From Acidovorax sp. MR-S7 (GTDB lineage: Bacteria; Pseudomonadota; Gammaproteobacteria; Burkholderiales; Burkholderiaceae_C), in NCBI RefSeq assembly GCF_000400995.2, contig NZ_DF238930.1, positions 1 to 64,000 of the forward strand: a stretch of DNA of 64,000 nt, read 5' to 3'. The first letter of the stretch is position 1. Every line of letters starts with the position of its first letter. Positions 1 through 9,378 of the stretch are shown here, piece by piece. The notes under the pieces are model-generated. The model saw only the letters and a list, made by a program, of their open reading frames with translations, ran no database searches and was not told the origin of the DNA. Made by a program: the position numbers and the translations under genes.

Positions 1-137
1 GGCGTGATCATGGCAGGGGGATGGCTCAGGTCTTGTCGATCAACGAGGGATCAGTGGGGTTTTGAGAGGTTCCCATACCATGCAGCCGGGCGCTCGCTGC
101 GCTCCAATGCCCATCCACCGTAGCTTCACACACTGCC
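1..137. other. Window edge, no gene recognised
   Basis: I see no convincing coding frame here. The open frames that cross it are high-GC shadows of the glutathione peroxidase gene. It presumably holds the promoter of that gene, but I cannot identify a confident -35/-10 pair. Confidence 0.4.
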
Positions 138-704
138 ATGCGCCGCCTTTGCCTGCCCTTGATCTGCTGCGCGCTGCTGGGGGTCTCGCCGCTCGCGCGG
201 GCCGCGCCGGACGCCGCCTGCCCCGCGCTGCTGGACCACACCGTCCTGCGGCTGCAGGACGAGGCGCCGCAGTCGCTGTGCCAGTACGCCGGCAAGGTGC
301 TGCTGGTGGTCAACACCGCGAGCTACTGCGGTTTCACCGGGCAGTACGAGGGCCTGGAGGCGCTGCACGCGCGCTACCGCGACCGGGGGCTGGTGGTGCT
401 GGGCTTTCCGTCGAACGACTTCGCGCAGGAAACGGGCAGCAACGCCGAGATCGCCGAGTTCTGCGCAAACACCTTCGGCGTGCGCTTTCCCATGTTCACC
501 AAGGGCCATGTGCGCGGCGCGCAGGCGGCGCCGCTGTACCGCGCGCTGGCCGCGGCGGCCGACGGGCAGACGCCGCGCTGGAACTTCCACAAGTACCTGG
601 TGAGCCGCTCCGGCCGGGTGGTGGGCAGCTACGGCAGCTCCGTCGCGCCGGACAACGGGGCGCTGGTGCAGGCCATCGAGCGGCAGCTGGCGGCGCCGCA
701 TTGA
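138..704 (+). CDS. Exported glutathione peroxidase family protein
   Basis: The 188-residue protein has an N-terminal signal peptide (about residues 1-22, ending ARA-AP), so it probably acts in the periplasm. The thioredoxin-fold peroxidase core is clear: NTASYCGFTGQYEGL at 59-73 carries the peroxidatic Cys64, and WNFHKYLV at 148-155 supplies the conserved Trp and Asn. The family reduces hydroperoxides with glutathione or thioredoxin. Oddly, the usual FPCNQF motif, whose Gln belongs to the catalytic tetrad, reads FPSNDF (about 90-95), so Gln is replaced by Asp. Similar variants occur among exported proteobacterial members as far as I recall. Peroxidase activity is likely but not assured. The gene stands alone; the next gene is convergent. 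Confidence 0.9.
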   Translation: MRRLCLPLICCALLGVSPLARAAPDAACPALLDHTVLRLQDEAPQSLCQYAGKVLLVVNTASYCGFTGQYEGLEALHARYRDRGLVVLGFPSNDFAQETGSNAEIAEFCANTFGVRFPMFTKGHVRGAQAAPLYRALAAAADGQTPRWNFHKYLVSRSGRVVGSYGSSVAPDNGALVQAIERQLAAPH

Positions 705-779
705 GCGCCGTCCGGTTTTTCACATTTTTTAAAAGAAAGGGCTGGAACTTTCGCCAAGCAGCCCCACTCTAGGAGGTAC

Positions 780-925
780 CCGTCGGCGAGAATGTTCGCG
801 CGGCACTGCAAGACACTGTTTTTCATGTTGCGAAGCCTTCCGGACCTGTTTCCGGATGCAATCCTGAGGCGCTTCTCCTCCCTCCCTCTCTTACTTCGTT
901 TCAGGGCGCTTCGCAACTTTTTTAT
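780..925 (+). ncRNA. Candidate structured small RNA
   Basis: This gene-free stretch contains a perfect 10-bp stem, GTTGCGAAGC (827-836) with GCTTCGCAAC (908-917), followed directly by six T residues (918-923). The enclosed 71 nt hold a smaller hairpin, TCCGGA (839-844) with TCCGGA (851-856). A closing stem plus T-run is what the 3' end of a Rho-independent RNA looks like. I do not recognise the family, the 5' end is a guess, and no clear promoter is visible. It may simply be an untranslated tail of the peroxidase mRNA. Confidence 0.25.
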
Positions 926-932
926 ATGCGCA

Positions 933-972
933 AAAAAAGCGCGCCTTCCCCCGGCGGAAGGCGCGCTTTTTT
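933..972. terminator. Bidirectional Rho-independent terminator
   Basis: An 11-bp GC stem (939-949 with 956-966) is flanked by six A on the left and six T on the right with a 6-nt loop. It can end the minus-strand GST transcript and the plus-strand transcripts coming from the peroxidase side. Confidence 0.85.
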
Positions 973-983
973 CATGGGGCCGA

Positions 984-3076
<2,093 letters not shown>

Positions 3077-3170
3077 AAACCATAGCTGCCTGCGCTTTCC
3101 AGCCGGGCATTTGCAATACGAAGAGCTGCCAAAGCGAGCGATAACAAGCGCAGGCAGCTCTTGTTTTTGA
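3077..3170. repeat. AGCGCTT palindromic element, copy 1 (long form)
   Basis: AGCTGCCTGCGCTT at 3084-3097 is the exact reverse complement of AAGCGCAGGCAGCT at 3146-3159, a 14-bp stem round a 48-nt loop. The flanks AAAACCATAGCT and TTGTTTTTGA recur in other copies. It begins directly after the purB stop and ends a few bases before yaeQ. With its T-run it may also terminate purB transcription. Confidence 0.85.
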
Positions 3171-3177
3171 AGCATCC

Positions 3178-3738
3178 ATGGCCCTCAAATCCACCATCTT
3201 CAAGGCGAACCTGCAGATCGCCGACATCGACCATGGCTACTACGCTGACCACCAGCTCACCCTGGCGCGCCATCCCAGCGAGACGGACGAACGCATGATG
3301 GTGCGCCTGGCGGCGCTGGCGCTCAACGCCTGGCAGCTGCAGGCGCTGTGCCAGGGCGACGGCACGCTTGCCTTCGGCGCGGGCCTGTCCGACCCGGACG
3401 ACCCTGACATCTCGCTGACCGACTTCACCGGCCGCAAGCGCCTGTGGATCGAGGTCGGCCAGCCCGAGGACAAGCCCCTGGCCAAGGCCGCCAGCAAGGC
3501 GGACGCGGTGCTGGTCTACGCCTTCCACCACGCGGCCGAGGTCTGGTGGAAGGGCATCGAGAACAAGCTGACGCGCCAGGACCGCCTGCAGGTCTGGCGC
3601 CTGCCGAGCGAATCGGCGCAGCAGCTCGTCCAGCTGGCCGAGCGCAGCATGCAGCTGCAGGCCACGGTGCAGGAAGGCGCGCTCACGCTCGGCAGCGAGC
3701 GCGGCAGCGTGCACGTGGAACCGCTGCGCTGGAAATAG
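3178..3738 (+). CDS. yaeQ: YaeQ family protein
   Basis: 186 residues, full length for the YaeQ family. The characteristic N-terminus (MALKSTIFKANLQIADIDHG), the RHPSETDERMMVRL segment and the WIEVGQP motif are present. Crystal structures of the family show a PD-(D/E)XK nuclease-like fold; the biological role is unknown, although early reports linked YaeQ to suppression of RfaH loss. It lies on the same strand as purB but is separated from it by a palindromic repeat. It converges on the DUF2007 gene with a 12-bp gap. Confidence 0.9.
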   Translation: MALKSTIFKANLQIADIDHGYYADHQLTLARHPSETDERMMVRLAALALNAWQLQALCQGDGTLAFGAGLSDPDDPDISLTDFTGRKRLWIEVGQPEDKPLAKAASKADAVLVYAFHHAAEVWWKGIENKLTRQDRLQVWRLPSESAQQLVQLAERSMQLQATVQEGALTLGSERGSVHVEPLRWK

Positions 3739-3750
3739 CGCCGGGCTTTT

Positions 3751-4056
3751 TCAGCGCGGCATCAGCGCGCCGCAGTTCCAGCACTGCTCGAAACCGCCCT
3801 CGACGCGCTCGCCGCAGCCGGGGCACAGCCACTGGCGCTGGGGCAGGCGCTCCAGGTCGCGCAGCAGTTCGCGGGCGCGCTCGGCATGCTCCGCATGGGT
3901 CAGCCAGATCTCGGGCAGGCACTCGCCCGGCGGCAAATGCCCGGCCGCCGCGCCCAGGTGCTGGCGCTGCACCGACGCGGGCATGCCGGCCTCGCACAGC
4001 AGGTCGCTCCACAGCGTGGCGATGGCGATGTTGGGTGCCTGGGTCAAGCGCAGCAT
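3751..4056 (-). CDS. DUF2007 / zinc-ribbon small protein
   Basis: 101 residues. The N-terminal half (MLRLTQAPNIAIATLWSDLL onward) matches the DUF2007 'putative signal transducing' fold. The C-terminus carries a four-cysteine zinc ribbon, CPGCG (about 78-82) and CWNCG (about 92-96). The function is unknown. ATG at 4056 is chosen over an upstream GTG at 4065 because homologues begin at the equivalent Met-x-Arg-Leu. It lies about 45 bp downstream of another small zinc/DUF gene on the same strand and probably shares its transcript. Confidence 0.75.
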   Translation of the reverse strand: MLRLTQAPNIAIATLWSDLLCEAGMPASVQRQHLGAAAGHLPPGECLPEIWLTHAEHAERARELLRDLERLPQRQWLCPGCGERVEGGFEQCWNCGALMPR

Positions 4057-4101
4057 GCGGCCCACGATAGCCGCGAAGCGCGGGGGCGTAAAGCCGGCCC
4101 G

Positions 4102-4515
4102 TCAGATCCCTTCGGCCGCGCGCTCGGCATAGCGCGTGAAGCGCAGCGCCGTGCCCTCGCGCGTGATGCGCCGCCACACGGCGCGCTTGTCCGCCGGGCC
4201 CATGGACAGCCAGTGCTGCACCTCGGCGAAGCTGCGCCCGCAGCCCTTGCACCATTCGTCGCCCTGGCTCGTGGAGCAGATGGCGATGCAGGGCGTGTCG
4301 GGCGTGGTGGCGTACCAGTCCAGCCAGGCCGCCATGGCCGGGGCCGGCACATCCTGCGGCGCGATCTCGTGCACGCGCGCGAACACCATGCGCCCATACA
4401 CCTCGGCCAGCGCCGCCAGCCCGGGCGCCAGCGCCACGCCGTCGGGCGACGGCGCACGGGCGCGCCAGTGGTTGATGGCGGCCTCGATGTCGGTGATGTG
4501 GATGGCGGCGGTCAT
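4102..4515 (-). CDS. DUF3717 and DUF1289 domain protein
   Basis: 137 residues. The N-terminal half (IHITDIEAAINHWRARAPSP) is the DUF3717 signature typical of Burkholderiales. The C-terminal half (TPCIAICSTSQGDEWCKGCG) is DUF1289, whose Cys-x3-Cys...Cys-x2-Cys pattern suggests a metal or Fe-S site. Neither domain has an established function. The open frame extends upstream to 4644, but the domain starts at the ATG at 4515 and the upstream part is not family-like. The pair with the DUF2007 gene looks co-transcribed. Confidence 0.75.
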   Translation of the reverse strand: MTAAIHITDIEAAINHWRARAPSPDGVALAPGLAALAEVYGRMVFARVHEIAPQDVPAPAMAAWLDWYATTPDTPCIAICSTSQGDEWCKGCGRSFAEVQHWLSMGPADKRAVWRRITREGTALRFTRYAERAAEGI

Positions 4516-4651
4516 GTGCGGGACAAAAGGAGGCGGCATGATAGTCCGCCCTCCGCCGCCCCTTGCGCAGCCACGGTTATGCGTGTTTTTGCGAATCCGC
4601 ATCGCGGAAAACACGCTTTGCCATGGATCAGGAACTGTGTTCAAATCGCGG

Positions 4652-4820
4652 CCTTCAAGGGGGAGTAGCTCCCCGTGGGCAGGCGCCTTCGCAAGCAGGG
4701 CCGCATGCCGACGGATGTCAGGTCGTCAAGACGAAGCCATGCGCTTCCGGCCTGCCAGGCGCGGTCACCGCCGCCGCCGAGCAAGACCTTTGAGCCACTG
4801 GCAACCCATGGTCGGCTCAA
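4652..4820 (+). promoter_or_regulatory. yybP-ykoY manganese riboswitch upstream of terC
   Basis: The two conserved blocks of the yybP-ykoY aptamer are visible: GGGGGAGTAGCTCCCC (from about 4659) and GAGCAAGACCTTTGAG (4779-4794). Between them lies GTCGTCAAGACG in the place of the GUCAACAUAC-type strand. Known members bind Mn2+ and commonly precede TerC family or MntP exporters. The P1 3' strand can alternatively pair: TTGAGCC (4790-4796) with GGCTCAA (4814-4820), a plausible expression platform. The remainder, 4516-4650 and 4821-4932, shows no gene. Confidence 0.8.
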
Positions 4821-4932
4821 GGCGTCCCCCTTCCCCTGCAAGCAGGCAGGCGCGCCCCCCTTCCAGAGTGCCCGGTAATTGAACACAACCGGTTCCCCCG
4901 AACCGGCATTCGACCAACAAGGTATTCACAAC

Positions 4933-5697
4933 ATGGATTTGGACTTCCTCACCCACGCGCCGTTCTGGATCGCCCTGGGGCAGATCATCATCATCGACAT
5001 CCTGCTGGGCGGCGACAACGCGGTCGTGATCGCACTGGCCTGCCGCAAGCTGCCGGCGGCCCAGCGCACCAAGGGCATCATCTGGGGCACGGCCGGCGCC
5101 ATCATCCTGCGCGTCGTCCTCATCATCTTCGCGATGACGCTGCTGAACCTGCCCTTCCTGAAGGTGGTGGGCGCCATCCTGCTGGTATGGATCGGCGTGA
5201 AGCTGCTGGCGCCCGACGAAGACGGGCACGGCAACGTGGCCGAGAGCGACAAGCTGCTGGCCGCCATCAAGACCATCATCGTGGCCGACCTGGTCATGTC
5301 GGTGGACAACGTGATCGCCATCGCCGGTGCCGCGCAGAGCTCGGGCGAGCACTCCACCCTGCTGGTGGTGCTGGGCCTGCTGATCTCCATTCCCATCATC
5401 GTCTGGGGCTCGCAGCTGGTCATCAAGCTCATGGAACGCTTCCCCTTCATCATCGTGGCCGGCGGCATGCTGCTGGGCTGGATCGCGGGCGGCATGCTGG
5501 TGACCGACCCCGTGTTCGTGAACCCCGACAAGTGGCAGTGGATGCCCAAGCTGGGCAGCGTGGACGAGCAGGGCTTGGCCGTGATCTCGCGCACCCTGTA
5601 TTGGTCCGCACACATCGCCGGCGCCCTGCTGGTGCTGGCAATCGGCAAGGCCATCATGGCGCGCCGCGCGCCGGCCGAGCCGGCGCAGCACGGTTGA
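4933..5697 (+). CDS. TerC family integral membrane protein (Mn2+-linked)
   Basis: 254 residues with about seven to nine transmembrane segments. Both TerC signature repeats are present: GGDNAVVIALACRKLP near residue 28 and MSVDNVIAIAGAA near residue 121. Their acidic residues are needed for metal transport in the superfamily. The family includes Alx and YkoY/YceF Mn2+ exporters. The manganese riboswitch just upstream supports a role in Mn2+ efflux or metal loading of exported proteins. The start at 4933 is chosen over 4879 because the family begins at MDLDFLT. A second TerC paralogue lies at 15.7 kb. Confidence 0.88.
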   Translation: MDLDFLTHAPFWIALGQIIIIDILLGGDNAVVIALACRKLPAAQRTKGIIWGTAGAIILRVVLIIFAMTLLNLPFLKVVGAILLVWIGVKLLAPDEDGHGNVAESDKLLAAIKTIIVADLVMSVDNVIAIAGAAQSSGEHSTLLVVLGLLISIPIIVWGSQLVIKLMERFPFIIVAGGMLLGWIAGGMLVTDPVFVNPDKWQWMPKLGSVDEQGLAVISRTLYWSAHIAGALLVLAIGKAIMARRAPAEPAQHG

Positions 5698-5726
5698 AGA
5701 GCGGCACGGCAGAGCAAGGGGCCGCC

Positions 5727-6212
5727 ATGCACAAAGCCATCGTGTACATCGACGACGCCGCCCACGCGCGGCAGGTCCTCGCGCCGCTGGTCACCGGTGC
5801 GCAAGCCGCCACGACCCACTGGGTGCTGGTGGCCTGCGCCCCGCGCATGACGCACCGCATCAGCAAGTGGGTGAGCCACAGCGCGCGGGAAAACTGGCGC
5901 GCCAAGTGGGCCGACAAGCTCTTCGCGCAGGTACAGCCCTGGGTGGAAGCCGCTGGCGGCCCCGTGAGCACCGTGCTGGCCAAAGGCCCGCTGCCTGAAC
6001 TGCTCGTCCAGTTGCAGGCCGAGCATGGCGCCGGCATCCCGGTGGTGGATGCCCGCCGGCCCAAGGTGGAGCAAGAGGCGCAGGCGCCCGCTCCGGTGGC
6101 CACACCTCAGCCGGCCAGCACCACCGTCGTCACCCGCAAGCCGCCGCGCCGCTGGTCGGTGCCGGGCTCACTCACCAGCCTGGGCCTGCTGTTCATGCTG
6201 GCCACGGACTGA
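5727..6212 (+). CDS. Hypothetical protein with UspA-like N-terminus
   Basis: 161 residues. The start (MHKAIVYIDDAAHARQVLAP) and alternating hydrophobic strands suggest a Rossmann/UspA-like alpha-beta fold to about residue 110. A Pro/Ala-rich linker follows, then a basic stretch and a short hydrophobic tail (SLTSLGLLFMLATD). It lacks the ATP-binding G-2x-G-9x-G(S/T) motif. I do not recognise a named family. It sits 29 bp after terC on the same strand with a good AAGGGG ribosome site, so it is probably co-transcribed and riboswitch-controlled. Confidence 0.6.
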   Translation: MHKAIVYIDDAAHARQVLAPLVTGAQAATTHWVLVACAPRMTHRISKWVSHSARENWRAKWADKLFAQVQPWVEAAGGPVSTVLAKGPLPELLVQLQAEHGAGIPVVDARRPKVEQEAQAPAPVATPQPASTTVVTRKPPRRWSVPGSLTSLGLLFMLATD

Positions 6213-6249
6213 CAGCGTCGCCCGCGGGTCCGGTGCTATGCTGGGCCCC

Positions 6250-6606
6250 ATGCGACTACTGCTCAAATGGCTGCTGAGCGCAGCCGCCCTGCTCTGCGTG
6301 GCCTACATCTACAGCGGCGTGGAAGTGCGGAGCTTCGGCTCCGCCCTGCTGGCCGCATTCGTCATTGGCCTGTTCAACGCGGTGCTGCGCCCGGTGCTCG
6401 TGATCCTCACGCTGCCGGTCACCATCGTCACCATCGGGCTGTTCCTTTTCGTCATCAACGCCCTCATGTTCTGGGGTGCCGCCTCGGTGCTGGGCGACGG
6501 CTTCCAGGTCCAGGGGTTCACGGCGGCGCTGATCGGCTCGCTGATCTACTCGGCGCTGGGCCTGCTCATCGAATCAGCGCTCGGCGGCCTGTTCCTTCAG
6601 AAGTGA
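6250..6606 (+). CDS. Small four-TM protein, phage holin family 4 (YvlD-like)
   Basis: 118 residues, nearly all hydrophobic, with four predicted transmembrane helices. FNAVLRPVLVILTLP is the hallmark of the YvlD/mycobacterial 4-TMS holin family. The holin name is historical; members are ordinary chromosomal membrane proteins of unclear role, and no phage genes lie nearby. ATG 6250 is preferred to ATG 6238 because TATGCT at 6237-6242 could be the -10. The 3' end overlaps the convergent protease gene by 33 bp. Confidence 0.75.
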   Translation: MRLLLKWLLSAAALLCVAYIYSGVEVRSFGSALLAAFVIGLFNAVLRPVLVILTLPVTIVTIGLFLFVINALMFWGAASVLGDGFQVQGFTAALIGSLIYSALGLLIESALGGLFLQK

Positions 6607-8142
6607 CTGCACGGCACGCAGCCGCGTGTCGATGATCGACGCCTCGATGTAGTCGAACCCCGCCCCCCCGCGCCGCGCCATGTCCTGCCCCGCCTTGAAG
6701 CGGTCCACCGCCGCCGCATAGTCGTAGCGCGCCACCTGCGCCTCGGCATCGGCGCGCACCGCGCGCAGCGGCTGGTTCTGCTGCTGCCACGCCTGCGACA
6801 GTGCCTGCCATGCGCCCGCATCGCGCGGGTGCGTGGCCACCCAGGTCTGCAGCGTGCCCGTCATCTCGGCCGCGCGGCCGGTGCGCAGCAGGGCCTGGGT
6901 GCGCAGCAGCATCTCCGGCCGCGCCGCGGCCTGCGCGTCCGCTTCGTCCAGATAGGCCAGCGCCGCCTGGGGCTGGCCGGCGGCCAGTTCCACCTCGGCC
7001 CCCAGCAGCCGCGCCTGGCGCGCGCCCGCCGCATCGCCCTGCACATCGGCCTGCAGGCCACGCAGCGCCTTGCGTGCCGCGTCCATGTCCTGGAGCTGTA
7101 GCGCACTCAGCGCGGCCGCATACCGGGCCGCCACGCGCTGCGCCACGGGCCGCGCGGCAAAGCCTGCATCCTGCGGCTCGGCCACCCATTGGCGCCACGC
7201 ATCTACACCAGGGCGCATCAGCACGCGGGCGCGTGCGGACATCATCACGTGCTCCAGCGTGGCTGGCGCGGGCTTGGCCGCATCGGACCCGACGCGGCTG
7301 TGCATGTCGGCAATGCGCTGCGTGGTCAGCGGATGGCTGCGCAAATAGGGCCAGCTGCCGTTGTCGTTGATGCGGTTGGCCTGCTGCAGCTTGTCGAACA
7401 TGCTCACGAAGCCCTGCGGCGCGAAGCCCGCGGGTGCCATCAAGCCATAGCCCACGCGGTCGGCCTCGCGCTCCATGTCGCGCGAGAAATTGAGCTGGTT
7501 CTGCACCGCCAGCGCCTGCCCGCCCACCATCAGCGCCTGCGCCGCGTCTGGGCTGCGGCTGGCCGCCAGCGCGCCCAGGATCATCGCGCCCAGCATCAGC
7601 GGCGTCTGCCGTCCCTGCTGCGCAATCAGCCGCGCGATATGCCGCTGCGTAACGTGACTCAACTCGTGCGCCAGCACCGAGGCCAGCTCATCGCGCGTGC
7701 CCACCACGGCAATCAAGCCCAAGTGCACGCCGAAATACCCCCCCGGCAAGGCAAAGGCATTCACCGTGCGGTCGCGGCCCAGCAGGATGTCCCACGCGAA
7801 ACGCTCCTCCAGCTCGGACGACAGCTCGCCACGCGCCTTGGCGGCCTGCACCAGGGAGCGGAACAGGCCCTGCACATACTCGTTGAGAACCGCATCGTCG
7901 ATGTAGTCAGGGTCGCGGTACAGCTCGCGGATGATGCTGTCGCCTAGCTTGCGCTCGGCGCTGGTCGTGATCTCCGCGCCGTCACCCAGCGTGGGCAACG
8001 CGGTCTGCGCCAGGGCGCAAGGCATCTGGACAGTCCCCATTGCTACGAAAAAAGAAGCTGCCAGCGCTCGCCCCATCTGCCCTGAAGGTCTTTTTGGCTT
8101 GAAACTTTGCACGAAACTCCTTTGTCCAACCCTGCGGCACAT
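6574..8142 (-). CDS. BepA-type M48 metalloprotease with TPR tail
   Basis: About 522 residues. A hydrophobic segment ending in ALA-QTA (about residues 25-46) is a signal peptide. The M48 zinc site HELSH (159-163) follows, and the third ligand is in FSRDMEREADRVG. The C-terminal third is Ala-rich TPR-like helices. E. coli BepA (YfgC) is a periplasmic protease/chaperone that removes or assists misassembled LptD and other outer membrane proteins; the same domain order suggests that role here. The start is uncertain: ATG 8142 gives a long n-region, while ATG 8076 begins MGRALAASFF and lies inside a degenerate copy of the palindromic repeat. Confidence 0.85.
   Translation of the reverse strand: MCRRVGQRSFVQSFKPKRPSGQMGRALAASFFVAMGTVQMPCALAQTALPTLGDGAEITTSAERKLGDSIIRELYRDPDYIDDAVLNEYVQGLFRSLVQAAKARGELSSELEERFAWDILLGRDRTVNAFALPGGYFGVHLGLIAVVGTRDELASVLAHELSHVTQRHIARLIAQQGRQTPLMLGAMILGALAASRSPDAAQALMVGGQALAVQNQLNFSRDMEREADRVGYGLMAPAGFAPQGFVSMFDKLQQANRINDNGSWPYLRSHPLTTQRIADMHSRVGSDAAKPAPATLEHVMMSARARVLMRPGVDAWRQWVAEPQDAGFAARPVAQRVAARYAAALSALQLQDMDAARKALRGLQADVQGDAAGARQARLLGAEVELAAGQPQAALAYLDEADAQAAARPEMLLRTQALLRTGRAAEMTGTLQTWVATHPRDAGAWQALSQAWQQQNQPLRAVRADAEAQVARYDYAAAVDRFKAGQDMARRGGAGFDYIEASIIDTRLRAVQSLLKEQAAER
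8056..8105. repeat. AGCGCTT palindromic element, copy 2 (degenerate)
   Basis: AGCTGCCAGCGCT at 8056-8068 matches the left arm exactly. The right half is decayed, but TTTTTGGCTTGAAA (8091-8104) keeps the typical tail. It overlaps the signal-peptide codons of the BepA-like gene. Confidence 0.45.
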
Positions 8143-8195
8143 CACCGTATGATGCCCCGGCCCGGTGAATGTTTCGCGCCCGTTTGTAACCCGCC

Positions 8196-8681
8196 ATGCC
8201 CACATCCGCTTCCCCCCTCACCCACTTCGACGCCCAGGGCCAGGCCCACATGGTGGACGTGAGCGCCAAGCCCGCCACCCGCCGCATCGCCATCGCCACC
8301 GGTCGCATCACCATGCAGCCCGCCACGCTGGACCTGGTGGCATCCGGCACCGCGAAGAAGGGCGACGTGCTAGGCGTTGCACGCATCGCCGGCATCATGG
8401 CCGCCAAGAAGACCAGTGAGCTGATCCCCCTGTGCCACCCCTTGGCCCTCACCCGCGTGGCGGTGGAGTTCGAGCTGCTGCACGCTGAAAATGCCGTGCA
8501 GTGCTCCGCCACCGTGGAAACCGTGGGCCCCACCGGTGTGGAAATGGAAGCACTGACCGCCGTGCAGGTGGCGCTGCTCACCATCTACGACATGTGCAAG
8601 GCGGCCGACAAGCGCATGGTGATGACCGGCGTGCAGGTGCTGGAGAAGCACGGAGGCAAATCGGGGAGTTTTGTGGCCTGA
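8196..8681 (+). CDS. moaC: Cyclic pyranopterin monophosphate synthase
   Basis: 161 residues, the standard length. MoaC converts the MoaA product 3',8-cyclo-7,8-dihydro-GTP to cyclic pyranopterin monophosphate in molybdenum cofactor synthesis. Family motifs are intact: [14 protein letters not shown], the catalytic [15 protein letters not shown] (Lys and His), [16 protein letters not shown] and MCKAADKRM. It is transcribed divergently from the BepA-like gene across about 54 bp. No other moa gene is in the window. Confidence 0.96.
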   Translation: MPTSASPLTHFDAQGQAHMVDVSAKPATRRIAIATGRITMQPATLDLVASGTAKKGDVLGVARIAGIMAAKKTSELIPLCHPLALTRVAVEFELLHAENAVQCSATVETVGPTGVEMEALTAVQVALLTIYDMCKAADKRMVMTGVQVLEKHGGKSGSFVA

Positions 8682-8697
8682 CACGGCCGGAGCGTGA

Positions 8698-8774
8698 TGG
8701 CCTGCCCGGAGGGACTCGAACCCCCGACCTATTGCTTAGAAGGCAATTGCTCTATCCGGTTGAGCTACGGGCAG
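8698..8774 (-). tRNA. tRNA-Arg (anticodon UCU)
   Basis: A complete cloverleaf on the minus strand. Acceptor CTGCCCG (8774-8768) pairs with CGGGCAG (8708-8702). The D stem is GCTC/GAGC, the anticodon stem ATTGC/GCAAT with loop CTTCTAA (anticodon TCT), and the T arm GGGGG-TTCGAGT-CCCTC. The discriminator is G and CCA is encoded (8700-8698). It lies close to the end of moaC, which is convergent. Confidence 0.97.
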
Positions 8775-8855
8775 CATGCGCGAGAAAGGGCGGATCATAC
8801 GAGGAAACACCCTCAGGCTGGCGCCTGGCGGGTTCAGAGAGGAACCTTCTCGCGC

Positions 8856-9054
8856 TCCACCCGCCAGCAGGAAATCAGGCGGCAATCCCCGCCGCTCCAC
8901 CACGTCCACCCTGAAGGGCAGATCGCTTTGCTCGAACGCATCCTGCAGGGCCGCCCATTCATCCCAGGCGAGCGGCTGCCGGGTCTGCAGCAACAAATAA
9001 GAAAGAAAAAGGGCGTGCCCTGCCCGCCACACGCGATCCAAACACCCAGAGTTC
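8856..9054 (-). pseudogene. Broken MNT-type nucleotidyltransferase (antitoxin) remnant
   Basis: Two frames read together as an MNT nucleotidyltransferase: ELWVFGSRVAGRARPFS (9054-9004), then one frame over YLLLQTRQPLAWDEW...AFEQSDLPFRVDVV (to about 8856). Intact proteins have GSR-x-x-G-x-A-R-P-x-SD-x-D-L. Here the junction has lost two bases and with them the catalytic Asp-x-Asp pair. MNT proteins normally inactivate HEPN toxins by polyadenylylation or AMPylation. No intact HEPN partner is visible. The gene is dead or nearly so. Confidence 0.6.
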
Positions 9055-9059
9055 GGGCA

Positions 9060-9324
9060 GGTAACCGCCACACTCACCCGTTGGCAGAACAGCGTGGACA
9101 TGCACACCCGACCTTAAGTGCAACGCTGGCAGGAACTGGTCCAGCAGGGCCTTGACCCCACAACCCACGCGACTGCGTAGCGCACGGCGCATGTGCTTGA
9201 AGAACTGCTTGGCTCGGACATCGCGCCAGATCTGCTCGGCCAGCTTGGGGGCGATGCAGTTGTAGTTCTGGTGCAGCTTCAGCCCAAGCGCCTGGGCAGC
9301 CTTGTCCTGTAAATCACACCGCAC
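9060..9324 (-). other. Degenerate open frame upstream of the MNT remnant
   Basis: An open frame here continues into the MNT remnant but does not resemble the start of an MNT protein. A segment like QFLPALHL...HVHAVLP faintly recalls IS91-type transposases, which would fit a decayed mobile element, but the match is too weak to call. The rest of 8775-9378 shows no intact gene. Confidence 0.25.
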
Positions 9325-9378
9325 CTACACCCAGCAAATGCAACGCCCATTAAGGAGTTGCGCATTACTCAGGGCAGG

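Noticed and set aside
829-845. Minus-strand CAGGTCCGGAAGG resembling the core of SRP (4.5S) RNA
   Set aside because: Only 13 bases match; the asymmetric loop GGAAGCAGCC and the pairing partners of SRP RNA are missing.
4879-4932. Upstream start for the riboswitch-controlled terC
   Set aside because: The extra 18 residues are not family-like; TerC proteins begin at the ATG at 4933.
6250-6606. Prophage, from the 'phage holin' family name
   Set aside because: No phage genes are near; the family is chromosomal and the name is historical.
9080-9320. IS91-type transposase remnant
   Set aside because: A short QFLPALHL...HVHAVLP resemblance only; no terminal sequences or catalytic Tyr found.
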